From an uncultured Ruminococcus sp. (GTDB lineage: Bacteria; Bacillota; Clostridia; Lachnospirales; Lachnospiraceae): a DNA stretch of 39,889 bases. A program made the position numbers and the translations under genes. Location of the stretch: the NCBI GenBank assembly GCA_904377845.1, contig CAJFGR010000017.1:1-39889 (forward strand), in the 5' to 3' direction. The notes beneath the pieces were generated by a model. It was not told the DNA's origin, made no database searches, and saw nothing but the letters and a program-made list of their open reading frames with translations. Each line of letters starts with the position of its first letter. Position 1 is the stretch's first letter. Shown here piece by piece: positions 17,354 to 25,597 of this stretch.

Positions 17354-18583
17354 TCAGACAACCTCGTTCAGAAAGATCTTTGTAAGTTTTGTAATTTTGG
17401 CAAATTCTTCGGTCAGATGGTCCGTCACAATAACTCCGTCAATCTGAGAAAGTTCTTTTTCAGATATTCTTCCGAACAAAAGATCTGTCAGCACATTCAC
17501 CGGAAGTACACCCTCAGAGTCCTCTGTTTCTCTCACTTCTACGTTCTCCTCGCCGGGGCGGCTTATAATCCGCCACACACGGCTGTTCTGACGAATAATA
17601 GGATCAATCACTGCAAAAGAACAATCAACGGCAGCTTCAGACTTTACGCGCAGCGTCCCCAGCAGCACCGGCAGGCAAACAATTCTCGCCATGATCAGAG
17701 AATGTTCTTTCTCTTTCATATCAGCCGGGCAGGCATACACTTTAATTATCAGATTCTTCTGCCGCCCCTGAGATATTCTGTCCGCCGCCTCGGCAAGCTC
17801 ACAAACCGAAAGCCTGAACGCATCACGGTACTGCGGAAGATACAACGGTTCACGGATCTCCAGTCCGTCTTCCGACGCGTATGCATACATTCCCACAAGG
17901 CTGCCATTATCCCGCATCAGCCGTACTCCGCCTTTCTCGCTTTGCTGTTCCATAATCATAGTCTGGTAATACGCTTCATTTCTCACAGCATATACCTGCC
18001 ATTGATTTGCAAAATGCCGGTTGAAGAAATCCGTCATCTCTTCTGCATTCCATAGTGCTGCATCTGAAAATACCATCTTCTGTGTATCACGGTATTCTGT
18101 AACCACTTTCTCCAAACCGGTAACCGATTGCGCAGCCAGTGTTTCTCTGCGCTCTTCTTCTCCGGAGACAGAATATTCCAGTTCTCCTGTATTCTGAATA
18201 TAAATAAAGCGGAAATCATATGGTGTATAAATCGCTTCAGCTGCCGGCATCAGAAATGTAAACGGAATCTTTGCTGAATACATATCTTCAAGCGCTCTTC
18301 TCAGAAGTGTTCCCATAAAACCTCTGCCCCGATATGCTTCTTTTGTCGCCACGGCAATAATATACGCTGAAGGGAAACAACCCTTTTCGATCTGAAGCCG
18401 GTATGGGTTAAGCTGGAGCATTGAACAGATCTGATTGTCTTCCTCTGCGACATAGATCTGATTATCTTTTGTTTTGATATAGTAATAATAATCAAGGAAT
18501 GCTTTTGTATCCTCTGTAAACACTTCCTCCCACAGTGAACGTGTTTTACTGTGTTCTTCCGGATCCAGTTTGCGTACCTTCAT
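17354..18583 (-). CDS. GNAT-family N-acetyltransferase, Eis-like
   Basis: 409 residues. The N-terminal GNAT domain has its acetyl-CoA loop as YRGRGFMGTLLRRAL (about residues 99-113), preceded by the VATKEAYR strand. A second, degenerate GNAT-like region and a C-terminal sterol-carrier-like domain fit the Eis/DUF4111-type architecture of about 400 residues. Family members acetylate amines, including aminoglycosides in mycobacterial Eis; the substrate here is unknown. ispF lies 54 bases upstream in the direction of transcription and may be cotranscribed. The stop codon lies just upstream of the T-box promoter. Confidence 0.85.
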   Translation of the reverse strand: MKVRKLDPEEHSKTRSLWEEVFTEDTKAFLDYYYYIKTKDNQIYVAEEDNQICSMLQLNPYRLQIEKGCFPSAYIIAVATKEAYRGRGFMGTLLRRALEDMYSAKIPFTFLMPAAEAIYTPYDFRFIYIQNTGELEYSVSGEEERRETLAAQSVTGLEKVVTEYRDTQKMVFSDAALWNAEEMTDFFNRHFANQWQVYAVRNEAYYQTMIMEQQSEKGGVRLMRDNGSLVGMYAYASEDGLEIREPLYLPQYRDAFRLSVCELAEAADRISQGRQKNLIIKVYACPADMKEKEHSLIMARIVCLPVLLGTLRVKSEAAVDCSFAVIDPIIRQNSRVWRIISRPGEENVEVRETEDSEGVLPVNVLTDLLFGRISEKELSQIDGVIVTDHLTEEFAKITKLTKIFLNEVV

Positions 18584-18637
18584 GTCGTGAATCTCCTCCG
18601 CAATCTCGTTTCTGTATAATGCTGCAGTGTGCTGTTT

Positions 18638-19189
18638 TCAGTTTTCATTCTTCGTGCGGGGGCAGCATCCGCCGCAGCCGGGCTGACCGGGCATTATATC
18701 TACGCTGGCATAGTTTGTATATTTTTCTATTGCGCAAACCGCATGAGAAGAAATCCCTTCGCCGCTTCCGGTAAATCCGAGCCCTTCCTCCGTTGTTGCT
18801 TTCACATTCACCTGATCCGTCTCTATATTGAGCGCGAATGCAATATTTTCGCACATCCGTTCAATGTATGGACGCATTTTCGGCTTCTGGGCAATAATCG
18901 TCGCATCGATATTTTCAATCACATAGCCATTCTCGTCCAGGAGACGGCCAACGTGCTTCAATAGGCTGATACTTGAAATTCCCTCATATGCCGGATCTGT
19001 ATCCGGAAAGTGCTTTCCTATATCGCCCAGTGCAGCCGCCCCGAGAAGTGCATCCATAATGGCGTGCACCAGTACATCCGCATCAGAATGTCCCAGCAGT
19101 CCTTTTTCATACGGTATTTCAACACCACCCATGATCAGTTTCCTGCCGGCGGAAAGCCGGTGTACGTCATATCCCATACCTACACGCAT
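18638..19189 (-). CDS. ispF: 2-C-methyl-D-erythritol 2,4-cyclodiphosphate synthase with Cys-rich tail
   Basis: Cyclises CDP-methylerythritol 2-phosphate in the MEP isoprenoid pathway. Zn ligands D8 and H10 (GYDVHRL) and H42 ([16 protein letters not shown] region), [11 protein letters not shown] and the C-terminal [22 protein letters not shown] are all present. The enzyme is normally about 157-160 residues; this one has 183. The additional C-terminus ends in [16 protein letters not shown], with three Cys in five residues. The tail is in frame and not followed by a broken gene, so it is a true extension. The upstream membrane-protein gene stops two bases before this start region. Confidence 0.95.
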   Translation of the reverse strand: MRVGMGYDVHRLSAGRKLIMGGVEIPYEKGLLGHSDADVLVHAIMDALLGAAALGDIGKHFPDTDPAYEGISSISLLKHVGRLLDENGYVIENIDATIIAQKPKMRPYIERMCENIAFALNIETDQVNVKATTEEGLGFTGSGEGISSHAVCAIEKYTNYASVDIMPGQPGCGGCCPRTKNEN

Positions 19190-19191
19190 AA

Positions 19192-19623
19192 CTATTTCTC
19201 CTCATAATCATTTTCAAGGTCTTCTTTAACCTCTGAATCATCCGGTTTTTCTGTATCTGTTTCAGTTTTCTCCGGCTCAGCTTTTTTTATTTCCTGCATT
19301 TCCGGCTCATGCCTTTTCTCTTCTGAAACAGGCTTTTTAGTCTCTGTATGTTCAACTTTTTCGGAAAGGTTCGTGCTGTAGTTTTCTTCTGTTCCCGCCT
19401 CGTCTGTCTGCGGTTCTTTTTCAGCCTTTTTTATATCCCATACTTTTTTTATACAGTAAACAGCATATCCTGCACCGATCACCAGAAAAACAGCACCCGC
19501 CACCATCATAAAGATCATATTGCTTGGTCTCTCTTTTGCCATCTCGAGCAGGATTTTTACTCCCAGATATGCAAGATATCCGCTGAGCAGAATACGAAAT
19601 GCATACGCAGCTTTTTGGTTCAT
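19192..19623 (-). CDS. Two-pass membrane protein with charged C-terminal tail
   Basis: 143 residues from the ATG at 19621-19623, chosen because GGAGG lies nine bases upstream. Two hydrophobic segments (about residues 8-27 and 35-58) are followed by some 80 residues very rich in Glu, Lys and Thr (EKPETK-like, no repeats), probably disordered in the cytoplasm. No recognised domain. The stop lies two bases before the ispF start, so the two genes are cotranscribed. Function unknown. Confidence 0.75.
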   Translation of the reverse strand: MNQKAAYAFRILLSGYLAYLGVKILLEMAKERPSNMIFMMVAGAVFLVIGAGYAVYCIKKVWDIKKAEKEPQTDEAGTEENYSTNLSEKVEHTETKKPVSEEKRHEPEMQEIKKAEPEKTETDTEKPDDSEVKEDLENDYEEK

Positions 19624-19727
19624 GTCTTTATCCTCCGTAATTATTCTGTGCAATATTTTATCATAACTTACACGACAATTCCACTAATTCGATAATTACA
19701 TATCTGAATGGGAATACAAAACGCAAA

Positions 19728-19757
19728 GAAAAAAGCCCGTTAAAAACGGGCTTTTTC
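19728..19757 (-). terminator. Terminator of the tRNA-Val/tRNA-Met operon
   Basis: AAAAAGCCCGTT / AACGGGCTTTTTT stem with T-run on the minus strand, directly after tRNA-Met. Confidence 0.9.
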
Positions 19758-19759
19758 AG

Positions 19760-19833
19760 TAGCGGAAACTGGATTTGAACCAGCGACACCACGGGTATGA
19801 ACCGTGTGCTCTAGCCAACTGAGCTATTCCGCC
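19760..19833 (-). tRNA. tRNA-Met (anticodon CAT), elongator type
   Basis: Cloverleaf on the minus strand: GGCGGAA/TTCCGCT acceptor, D arm GCTC..GAGC, anticodon stem CACGG/CCGTG with loop TTCATAC, T arm GCTGG-TTCAAAT-CCAGT, discriminator A. No GGG/CCC anticodon stem of an initiator. It resembles the elongator tRNA-Met of Bacillus; a tRNA-Ile2 with modified CAT is less likely. Confidence 0.95.
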
Positions 19834-19847
19834 ATATTCGGTTTATA

Positions 19848-19920
19848 TGGGGCCTATAGGGCTCGAACCTATGACCCTCTGCTTGTAAGGCAGATGCTCT
19901 CCCAGCTGAGCTAAGACCCC
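19848..19920 (-). tRNA. tRNA-Val (anticodon TAC)
   Basis: Cloverleaf on the minus strand: GGGGTCT/AGGCCCC acceptor, anticodon stem TCTGC/GCAGA with loop CTTACAA, T arm ATAGG-TTCGAGC-CCTAT, discriminator A. First gene of a two-tRNA operon. Confidence 0.97.
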
Positions 19921-19928
19921 ATATTTCT

Positions 19929-19959
19929 GCGGGTTTCGGAGTTCTTTTCCGCAACCCGC
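19929..19959 (-). other. Leader hairpin of the tRNA operon
   Basis: GCGGGTT.CGGA / TCCG.AACCCGC stem between the promoter and tRNA-Val. Without a T-run it is not a terminator; probably a processing or leader structure of the tRNA precursor. Confidence 0.6.
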
Positions 19960-19965
19960 TTTGCT

Positions 19966-19995
19966 ATTATACTATCAACTTTCAACAAATGTCAA
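19966..19995 (-). promoter_or_regulatory. Strong promoter of the tRNA operon
   Basis: Minus strand TTGACA (19990-19995), 18-base spacer, TATAAT (19966-19971): both hexamers match consensus exactly. The A/T-rich tract just upstream (20000-20035) may act as an UP element. Confidence 0.9.
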
Positions 19996-20053
19996 CACTT
20001 TTTTTCATAAATTTAAAATATTTTTTTTGCATTTGTTTTTCGGCCTAATATGC

Positions 20054-23000
20054 CTATTTGAAATACTTAACACCGGACTCAAATATCTTCATATCCTGCT
20101 CGCCGTAAATGTTTATCGCAACAGAAGTATCGCGACGTTCCGAATGAGCCATTTTTCCCAGCACACGTCCATCAGGACTTGTAATACCCTCAATGGCACA
20201 GTATGAACCGTTTACATTCCACTCTTCGTTCATGGATATTCTACCCTCCGGATCACAGTACTGTGTCGCGACCTGACCATTTTCAAACAAACGTCTGATC
20301 CACTCTTCATTTGCGACAAAACGTCCTTCACCATGAGATGCCGGGTTTGTATACACACCGCCGAGTTCTGCCCCCATAAGCCACGGAGACTTATTCGTAA
20401 CAACTTTCGTATACACCATCTTGGAGATATGACGTCCGATCGTATTGTATGTCAGAGTGGGAGAATCTTCCGTCTGTCCGACAATCTTTCCATAAGGAAC
20501 CAGACCAAGCTTAATCAGCGCCTGAAAGCCATTGCAGATACCAAGAGCAAGTCCGTCACGCTCATTGAGCAGTTTTTCTACTGCTTCTTTGATCTTGGCA
20601 TTCTGGAATGCCGTTGCAAAAAACTTCGCAGATCCGTCCGGTTCATCGCCCGCACTGAAACCGCCCGGGAACATAATCATCTGAGCCTGTCCGATCGCTT
20701 TCTCGAACTCCTCCACAGAACCTCTGATGTCCTCAGCATCCAGATTGCGGAATACTTTTGTAACCACTTTGGCTCCTGCACGTTCGAATGCACGTGTACT
20801 GTCATATTCACAGTTTGTACCCGGGAATACAGGAATAAACACTGTAGGCTGTCCGAGCTTATGACTGCATATATGAATATCAGAAGCATTATATAATTTT
20901 TCTTCAACAGGCTGATCCGAGCTTTCTTCTGATTTCGTGGCAAATACTTTTTCAAGAGTTCCTGTCCATGCCTCAAGAGCCTCGTCCATACCAATCCGAG
21001 CACTACCATACTCGAAACAGTCTTTGTCCGTCACCTCGCCGATGAGCGTGTAGGTAATCTGCAGATTTCCCACCTGGCCGTCTTCTACTTCAGCAATAAT
21101 ATCACCGAATGCAGGCGCAAACATATCTCTCGGATCCATATTGTGCTCGATTTTCACACCCTTGCGGTTACCAAATGCCATCTTGCTGACTGCCGCAATT
21201 ACTCCGTGACGATCAAGTGCATATGCGGAAACAATTCTTCCCGATCTGATATCATCCTCAAATTTACCGTACTGCTCCATGATCTGTCCATATACAGGGA
21301 GGTCATACTCATCTTTTTCTATTCTCAGCCATACAAGTTTATTTCCGGCCTTCTTCAGTTCCGGAGTGATAATATCCTTGTCCAGAGCCATATCTACAGC
21401 GAAAGAAACGAGTGTCGGAGGCACATCAATATCCTGGAATGTTCCCGACATACTGTCCTTTCCTCCGATCGAAGGAAGTCCGAATCCAATCTGAGCAGCA
21501 TATGCACCGAGAAGTGCGGCAAAAGGCTGGCTCCAACGTTTCGGATCTTCTGACATACGACGGAAGTACTCCTGGAATGTAAAGCGGATCTTCCTGTAAT
21601 CTCCGCCCGAAGCAACAATCTTGGCAATAGATTCTGTAACTGCATAAACTGCTCCGTGATACGGACTCCAGCTGGACAGATAAGGATCGAACCCGTAGCT
21701 CATCATGGATACACTGTCTGTCTTTCCTGTCTGAACCGGAACTTTCGCCACCATTGTCTGTGTCTCCGTAAGCTGATATTTTCCTCCATGCGGCATAAAT
21801 ACGGAGCCGGCACCGATAGAACCGTCAAACATCTCAACAAGTCCCTTCTGCGAGCATACATTGAGATCTTTCAATGTGTTCAGCCACGTCTCCCTTACGT
21901 CACCGATCTCAGTTCTGTTAAAAAGACTGCCCTCACGCTCCGGCATCTCCACTTCCACATCAGTTTCCTGATGCGCTCCGTTTGTATCGAGGAAAGCACG
22001 TGACAGATTCACAATCTCCTTCCCTCTCCAAATCAGAACCAGTCTTGGTTCCTCGGTTACTACGGCAACCGCTGTAGCCTCAAGATTCTCTTCTTTCGCA
22101 TAAGACATAAATTTGTCAACATCTTTAGGATCAACCACAACCGCCATACGTTCCTGAGACTCGGATATGGCAATCTCTGTCCCGTCAAGTCCTGCGTACT
22201 TCTTCGGCACTTTGTCCAGTTCGACTCTGAGGCCGTCTGCCAGTTCTCCGATTGCAACAGATACCCCGCCTGCACCAAAATCATTACATTTCTTAATCAG
22301 ACAGCTTACCTCCTCGCGTCTGAAAAGCCTCTGAATCTTACGCTCTGTCGGTGGATTTCCCTTCTGTACTTCCGCCCCGCACGTCTCAATAGACTCCTCG
22401 GTATGCACTTTAGAAGATCCTGTAGCTCCGCCGCAGCCGTCACGACCTGTACGTCCGCCAAGCAGAATAATAATATCACCCGGATCCGAATTTTCACGGA
22501 TTACGGCACGGCGGGGTGCCGCACCTAATACCGCTCCGATTTCCATACGTTTTGCCACATAATTCGGATGATAGATCTCTTTCACAAGGCCGGTGGCCAG
22601 ACCTATCTGGTTTCCGTAGGAACTGTAGCCATGTGCAGCTTCGCGAACCAGTTTCTTCTGTGGCAGTTTGCCTTTGAGCGTATCCTTCACAGAAACAGTC
22701 GGATCCGCTGCTCCGGTTACACGCATTGCCTGATAAACATAGGTTCTTCCCGAAAGCGGGTCTCGGATCGCTCCGCCAAGGCAGGTGGCGGCACCGCCGA
22801 ACGGTTCAATTTCCGTAGGGTGATTATGCGTCTCATTTTTAAAGTTGATCAGCCACTCTTCTTCTACACCGTCTACTTTAACAGGGACAACAATGCTGCA
22901 GGCATTGATTTCATCAGATTCTTCCTGATCTGCAAGCTTGCCCTCTCTCTTCAGTCTTCTCATAGCCATAAGAGCAAGGTCCATAAGACATACGAACTTA

Positions 23001-23809
23001 TCCTCTCTGCCCGCAAAAATCTCGCTGTGGTCTTTCAGGTATTCTCTGTAAGTATCTTCAATAGGTTTTCTGTAATATCCATCGTCAAACTGTACATTTT
23101 TTAACTCTGTTGAGAATGTAGTATGACGGCAATGGTCAGACCAGTATGTGTCAAGAACCCTGATCTCTGTCATCGTAGGATCTCGGTGTTCCTCGCCGCT
23201 GTAATAATTCTGAATATGAAGAAAATCCTTAAATGTCATAGCCAGACCGAGAGAATCATACAGTTTTCTCAATTCATCCTCGGACATATCCTTAAACCCG
23301 TCAAATACAAGGATATCCGCGGGTTCATCAAATGTAGTTACAAGTGTCTCCGGCTTCTCCTCTGAAGCTTCTCTGGAATCGACCGGATTAATGCAGTGGC
23401 TGCGGATAGCCTCAAATTCCTCATCGGAAATATTTCCTTCAATTACGTAAGTTGTCGCGGTACGGATTACCGGGCTTTCGTCTTCTTTGATAAAACGAAT
23501 ACACTGCTCGGCAGAATCTGCTCTCTGGTCAAACTGTCCGGGAAGGAACTCAACCGAGAAGCTGCGGTCTCCTTCAGATACCGGATATGTTTCTCTGTAA
23601 AGAGTATCTACCGGCGGTTCTGCAAATACACCACTGCACGCTTTCTCAAATGTATCGTCTGAAATATTCTCCACATCATAACGGATCAGGACACGGACTC
23701 CGCTCACATCCATAATCCCGAGATAGCGTCTGATCTCATGACGCAGTTCCTTCGCCGCGACTGCATAGTCTGGTTTCTTTTCTACAAATACACGTCTTAC
23801 ACTGCCCAT
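20054..23809 (-). CDS. purL: Phosphoribosylformylglycinamidine synthase, fused PurL-PurQ form
   Basis: Converts FGAR, glutamine and ATP to FGAM in purine synthesis. 1251 residues: N-terminal PurS-like region, linker, two AIR-synthase ATP-binding halves (NHPTEIEPFGGAATCLGGAIRD and GGKDSMSGT), and a C-terminal class I glutaminase domain (FPGTNCEYD, MFPGGFSAGDEPDGSA, nucleophile Cys in LGICNGFQ). This is the large single-chain form rather than the purS-purQ-purL trio of Bacillus. I place the start at the ATG at 23807-23809, with AGGAGA upstream; in-frame codons further 5' lack a site. It is alone here, with an unusual AT-rich palindrome cluster upstream (23864-23933). No good terminator is seen behind it. 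Confidence 0.96.
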   Translation of the reverse strand: MGSVRRVFVEKKPDYAVAAKELRHEIRRYLGIMDVSGVRVLIRYDVENISDDTFEKACSGVFAEPPVDTLYRETYPVSEGDRSFSVEFLPGQFDQRADSAEQCIRFIKEDESPVIRTATTYVIEGNISDEEFEAIRSHCINPVDSREASEEKPETLVTTFDEPADILVFDGFKDMSEDELRKLYDSLGLAMTFKDFLHIQNYYSGEEHRDPTMTEIRVLDTYWSDHCRHTTFSTELKNVQFDDGYYRKPIEDTYREYLKDHSEIFAGREDKFVCLMDLALMAMRRLKREGKLADQEESDEINACSIVVPVKVDGVEEEWLINFKNETHNHPTEIEPFGGAATCLGGAIRDPLSGRTYVYQAMRVTGAADPTVSVKDTLKGKLPQKKLVREAAHGYSSYGNQIGLATGLVKEIYHPNYVAKRMEIGAVLGAAPRRAVIRENSDPGDIIILLGGRTGRDGCGGATGSSKVHTEESIETCGAEVQKGNPPTERKIQRLFRREEVSCLIKKCNDFGAGGVSVAIGELADGLRVELDKVPKKYAGLDGTEIAISESQERMAVVVDPKDVDKFMSYAKEENLEATAVAVVTEEPRLVLIWRGKEIVNLSRAFLDTNGAHQETDVEVEMPEREGSLFNRTEIGDVRETWLNTLKDLNVCSQKGLVEMFDGSIGAGSVFMPHGGKYQLTETQTMVAKVPVQTGKTDSVSMMSYGFDPYLSSWSPYHGAVYAVTESIAKIVASGGDYRKIRFTFQEYFRRMSEDPKRWSQPFAALLGAYAAQIGFGLPSIGGKDSMSGTFQDIDVPPTLVSFAVDMALDKDIITPELKKAGNKLVWLRIEKDEYDLPVYGQIMEQYGKFEDDIRSGRIVSAYALDRHGVIAAVSKMAFGNRKGVKIEHNMDPRDMFAPAFGDIIAEVEDGQVGNLQITYTLIGEVTDKDCFEYGSARIGMDEALEAWTGTLEKVFATKSEESSDQPVEEKLYNASDIHICSHKLGQPTVFIPVFPGTNCEYDSTRAFERAGAKVVTKVFRNLDAEDIRGSVEEFEKAIGQAQMIMFPGGFSAGDEPDGSAKFFATAFQNAKIKEAVEKLLNERDGLALGICNGFQALIKLGLVPYGKIVGQTEDSPTLTYNTIGRHISKMVYTKVVTNKSPWLMGAELGGVYTNPASHGEGRFVANEEWIRRLFENGQVATQYCDPEGRISMNEEWNVNGSYCAIEGITSPDGRVLGKMAHSERRDTSVAINIYGEQDMKIFESGVKYFK

Positions 23810-23863
23810 ATAAAATCTCCTTTGCATGATTATTCGTGCCTCGTGCACCCAAAATAATATCTG

Positions 23864-23933
23864 TTAGTATCGTACCACACTTCACTTCATTAGTATAATT
23901 AATATAACTAAAATTAGTTATAAGTCATACTAA
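23864..23933 (-). promoter_or_regulatory. Candidate operator cluster upstream of purL
   Basis: A perfect dyad ATAACTAA-aa-TTAGTTAT (23904-23921) is flanked by TTAGTAT (23890-23896) and its complement ATACTAA (23927-23933), nearly symmetric about the same centre. A further TTAGTAT is at 23864-23870. The probable -10 TATACT of purL (23892-23897 region, minus strand) lies within the cluster. No purine riboswitch or PurBox is seen. Confidence 0.5.
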
Positions 23934-24619
23934 TTTCTTTTTCTCCCGATAAATTTCGGTATCAGAGTCAGAATCAACAGAGCCACCAGCGATGCCACAA
24001 AAATAGCACCGATGCGTATCACCATATCATAAAACAGCCCTTCCGGAAGCATCCGGATCATATAATCCTCCGCAGGATCAAATATCCACAGATCGTTATC
24101 AAAGAATATGTGATGAAACTGTACAAAAACCGCGTTAAAATCTGTAACCGACGCCGTTCCGATCAAAAGGACGGCCGCACCGGTAATTCCCAGCGCAATC
24201 CAGTATCCCCGCGGAATCACTTTTTTTACATCGGCGTGTGTAATAATCAGAAAAGCGATACAGATCAGGCCAATAACACACGCCCCCAGCCGGATATTTA
24301 ATCCTCCGATAAAGAGTCCCCTCACTTCCTCCATATGGAATCGATCCTGTTCATTAAAGAAATCCTGCTCACGCCCCTCAACGGTCGTAATAACTGAAAG
24401 AGTATCCCCTTCCCCCCGCAGATAATCCATCATCTCATGCGTAACATACATTACGTCATCCATCGTCATATCCAGATCCGAAAGCACGTCATATTTTTCA
24501 TATTCTCTTTGATATACGTCAAAGTCAGAGTACATTGCAATTTCAAAGCTTGTAATAAGCAACGCTGCAATGATTGAGAATCCCAGAATAATTCCGGCAC
24601 ACCAGTGAAGTTTTTTCAT
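23930..24619 (-). CDS. DUF1461 / TIGR01906 integral membrane protein
   Basis: 229 residues with about four membrane segments (residues 9-29, 105-127, 140-158, 200-222) and an extracytoplasmic part holding the family pattern FVQFHHIFFDNDLWIFDPAEDYMIRMLPEGLFYD. This matches the DUF1461/TIGR01906 family, found mostly in Clostridia and lactobacilli, without known function. The start ATG has GGAAAGG upstream. The stop overlaps the outer arm of the purL operator. It is divergent from the LysR gene. Confidence 0.85.
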   Translation of the reverse strand: MKKLHWCAGIILGFSIIAALLITSFEIAMYSDFDVYQREYEKYDVLSDLDMTMDDVMYVTHEMMDYLRGEGDTLSVITTVEGREQDFFNEQDRFHMEEVRGLFIGGLNIRLGACVIGLICIAFLIITHADVKKVIPRGYWIALGITGAAVLLIGTASVTDFNAVFVQFHHIFFDNDLWIFDPAEDYMIRMLPEGLFYDMVIRIGAIFVASLVALLILTLIPKFIGRKRN

Positions 24620-24646
24620 CTTATCCCAATCCTTTCCTCAGTGTTA

Positions 24647-24675
24647 TTGTATTTTTCTTCTCGATAGCTTATAAT
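24647..24675 (+). promoter_or_regulatory. Promoter of the LysR gene
   Basis: TTGTAT (24647-24652), 17-base spacer, TATAAT (24670-24675). It lies in the 87-base divergent gap to the DUF1461 gene. Confidence 0.7.
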
Positions 24676-24706
24676 ATAGTATCAGTATTTATTAGGAGGT
24701 CTTATA

Positions 24707-25597
24707 ATGATCGATATTAATTATGAACTATATAAAGTATTTTATCATGTGGCGTCAACCCTGAACTTCTCCGAGGCCTCCAAACAGCTCTTCATTTCTC
24801 AATCTGCAGTAAGCCAGTCTATCAAAACACTGGAGCGCAAGCTGGATCAGACTTTGTTTATACGCAGTACGAAAAAAGTGCAGCTCACCCCCGAAGGCGA
24901 AATTCTTATGAGACATATTGAACCCGCCATGAATCTGATACAAAAAGGAGAGGCACAGCTTATTGACGCCGCTACTACAGGAGGACAGATCCGTATCGGA
25001 GCCAGCGACACAATCTGCCGTTATTTCCTCATTCCTTATCTTGAGCGTTTTCACAAATCCTTTCCGGGCGCACATATCAAGGTAATCAATCAGACTTCCA
25101 TGAAATGCGCGGAACTCCTCCGGAACGGTCAGGTGGATCTGATTGTGGTAAACTATCCGAATAACCACCTGGGAACTGCCGCTTCAGTTCTGAGGATCAA
25201 AAAATTCCGCGATGTATTTATCGCAGGCTCCCCGTTCCATGAACTTAGAGGCAAAACTGTATCATTTTCAGAACTTCTCCAGTATCCGATTCTGATGCTG
25301 GATAAAAACAGCACAACAAATGAATTTCTTCATCAGGTTTTCCAGCAGCATCAGCTTGATCTTGTGCCGGAAATCGAGCTGACCAGCAATGATCTTCTGA
25401 TTGATCTTGCTCGTATCGGTCTCGGAATTGCTTTTGTCCCGGACTACTGCATCACAGAACCGTCAGATGACCTGTTTCTTTTAAAAACAAAAGAAGAACT
25501 CCCCTGCCGGGAGCTTGCAGTTGCCTACAATGACCAGATCCCGCTTTCCAGGGCTTCCATGGAATTTCTGAGTTATTTCCAGAATGACTCTATATAG
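24707..25597 (+). CDS. LysR-family transcriptional regulator
   Basis: 296 residues. N-terminal winged helix with the LysR signature (FYHVASTLNFSEASKQLFISQSAVSQSIKTLERKLDQTLF, residues 12-51), then a periplasmic-binding-protein-like effector domain from about residue 90. It resembles the CysL/CbbR type in the DNA-binding part; the effector is unknown. AGGAGG precedes the ATG. Divergent from the DUF1461 membrane protein, which by the usual LysR arrangement is a candidate target. Its 3' end overlaps the convergent helicase gene by 25 bases. Confidence 0.92.
   Translation: MIDINYELYKVFYHVASTLNFSEASKQLFISQSAVSQSIKTLERKLDQTLFIRSTKKVQLTPEGEILMRHIEPAMNLIQKGEAQLIDAATTGGQIRIGASDTICRYFLIPYLERFHKSFPGAHIKVINQTSMKCAELLRNGQVDLIVVNYPNNHLGTAASVLRIKKFRDVFIAGSPFHELRGKTVSFSELLQYPILMLDKNSTTNEFLHQVFQQHQLDLVPEIELTSNDLLIDLARIGLGIAFVPDYCITEPSDDLFLLKTKEELPCRELAVAYNDQIPLSRASMEFLSYFQNDSI

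Noticed and set aside
20333-23662. Several plus-strand frames opposite purL
   Set aside because: All are antisense shadows of the conserved PurL frame.
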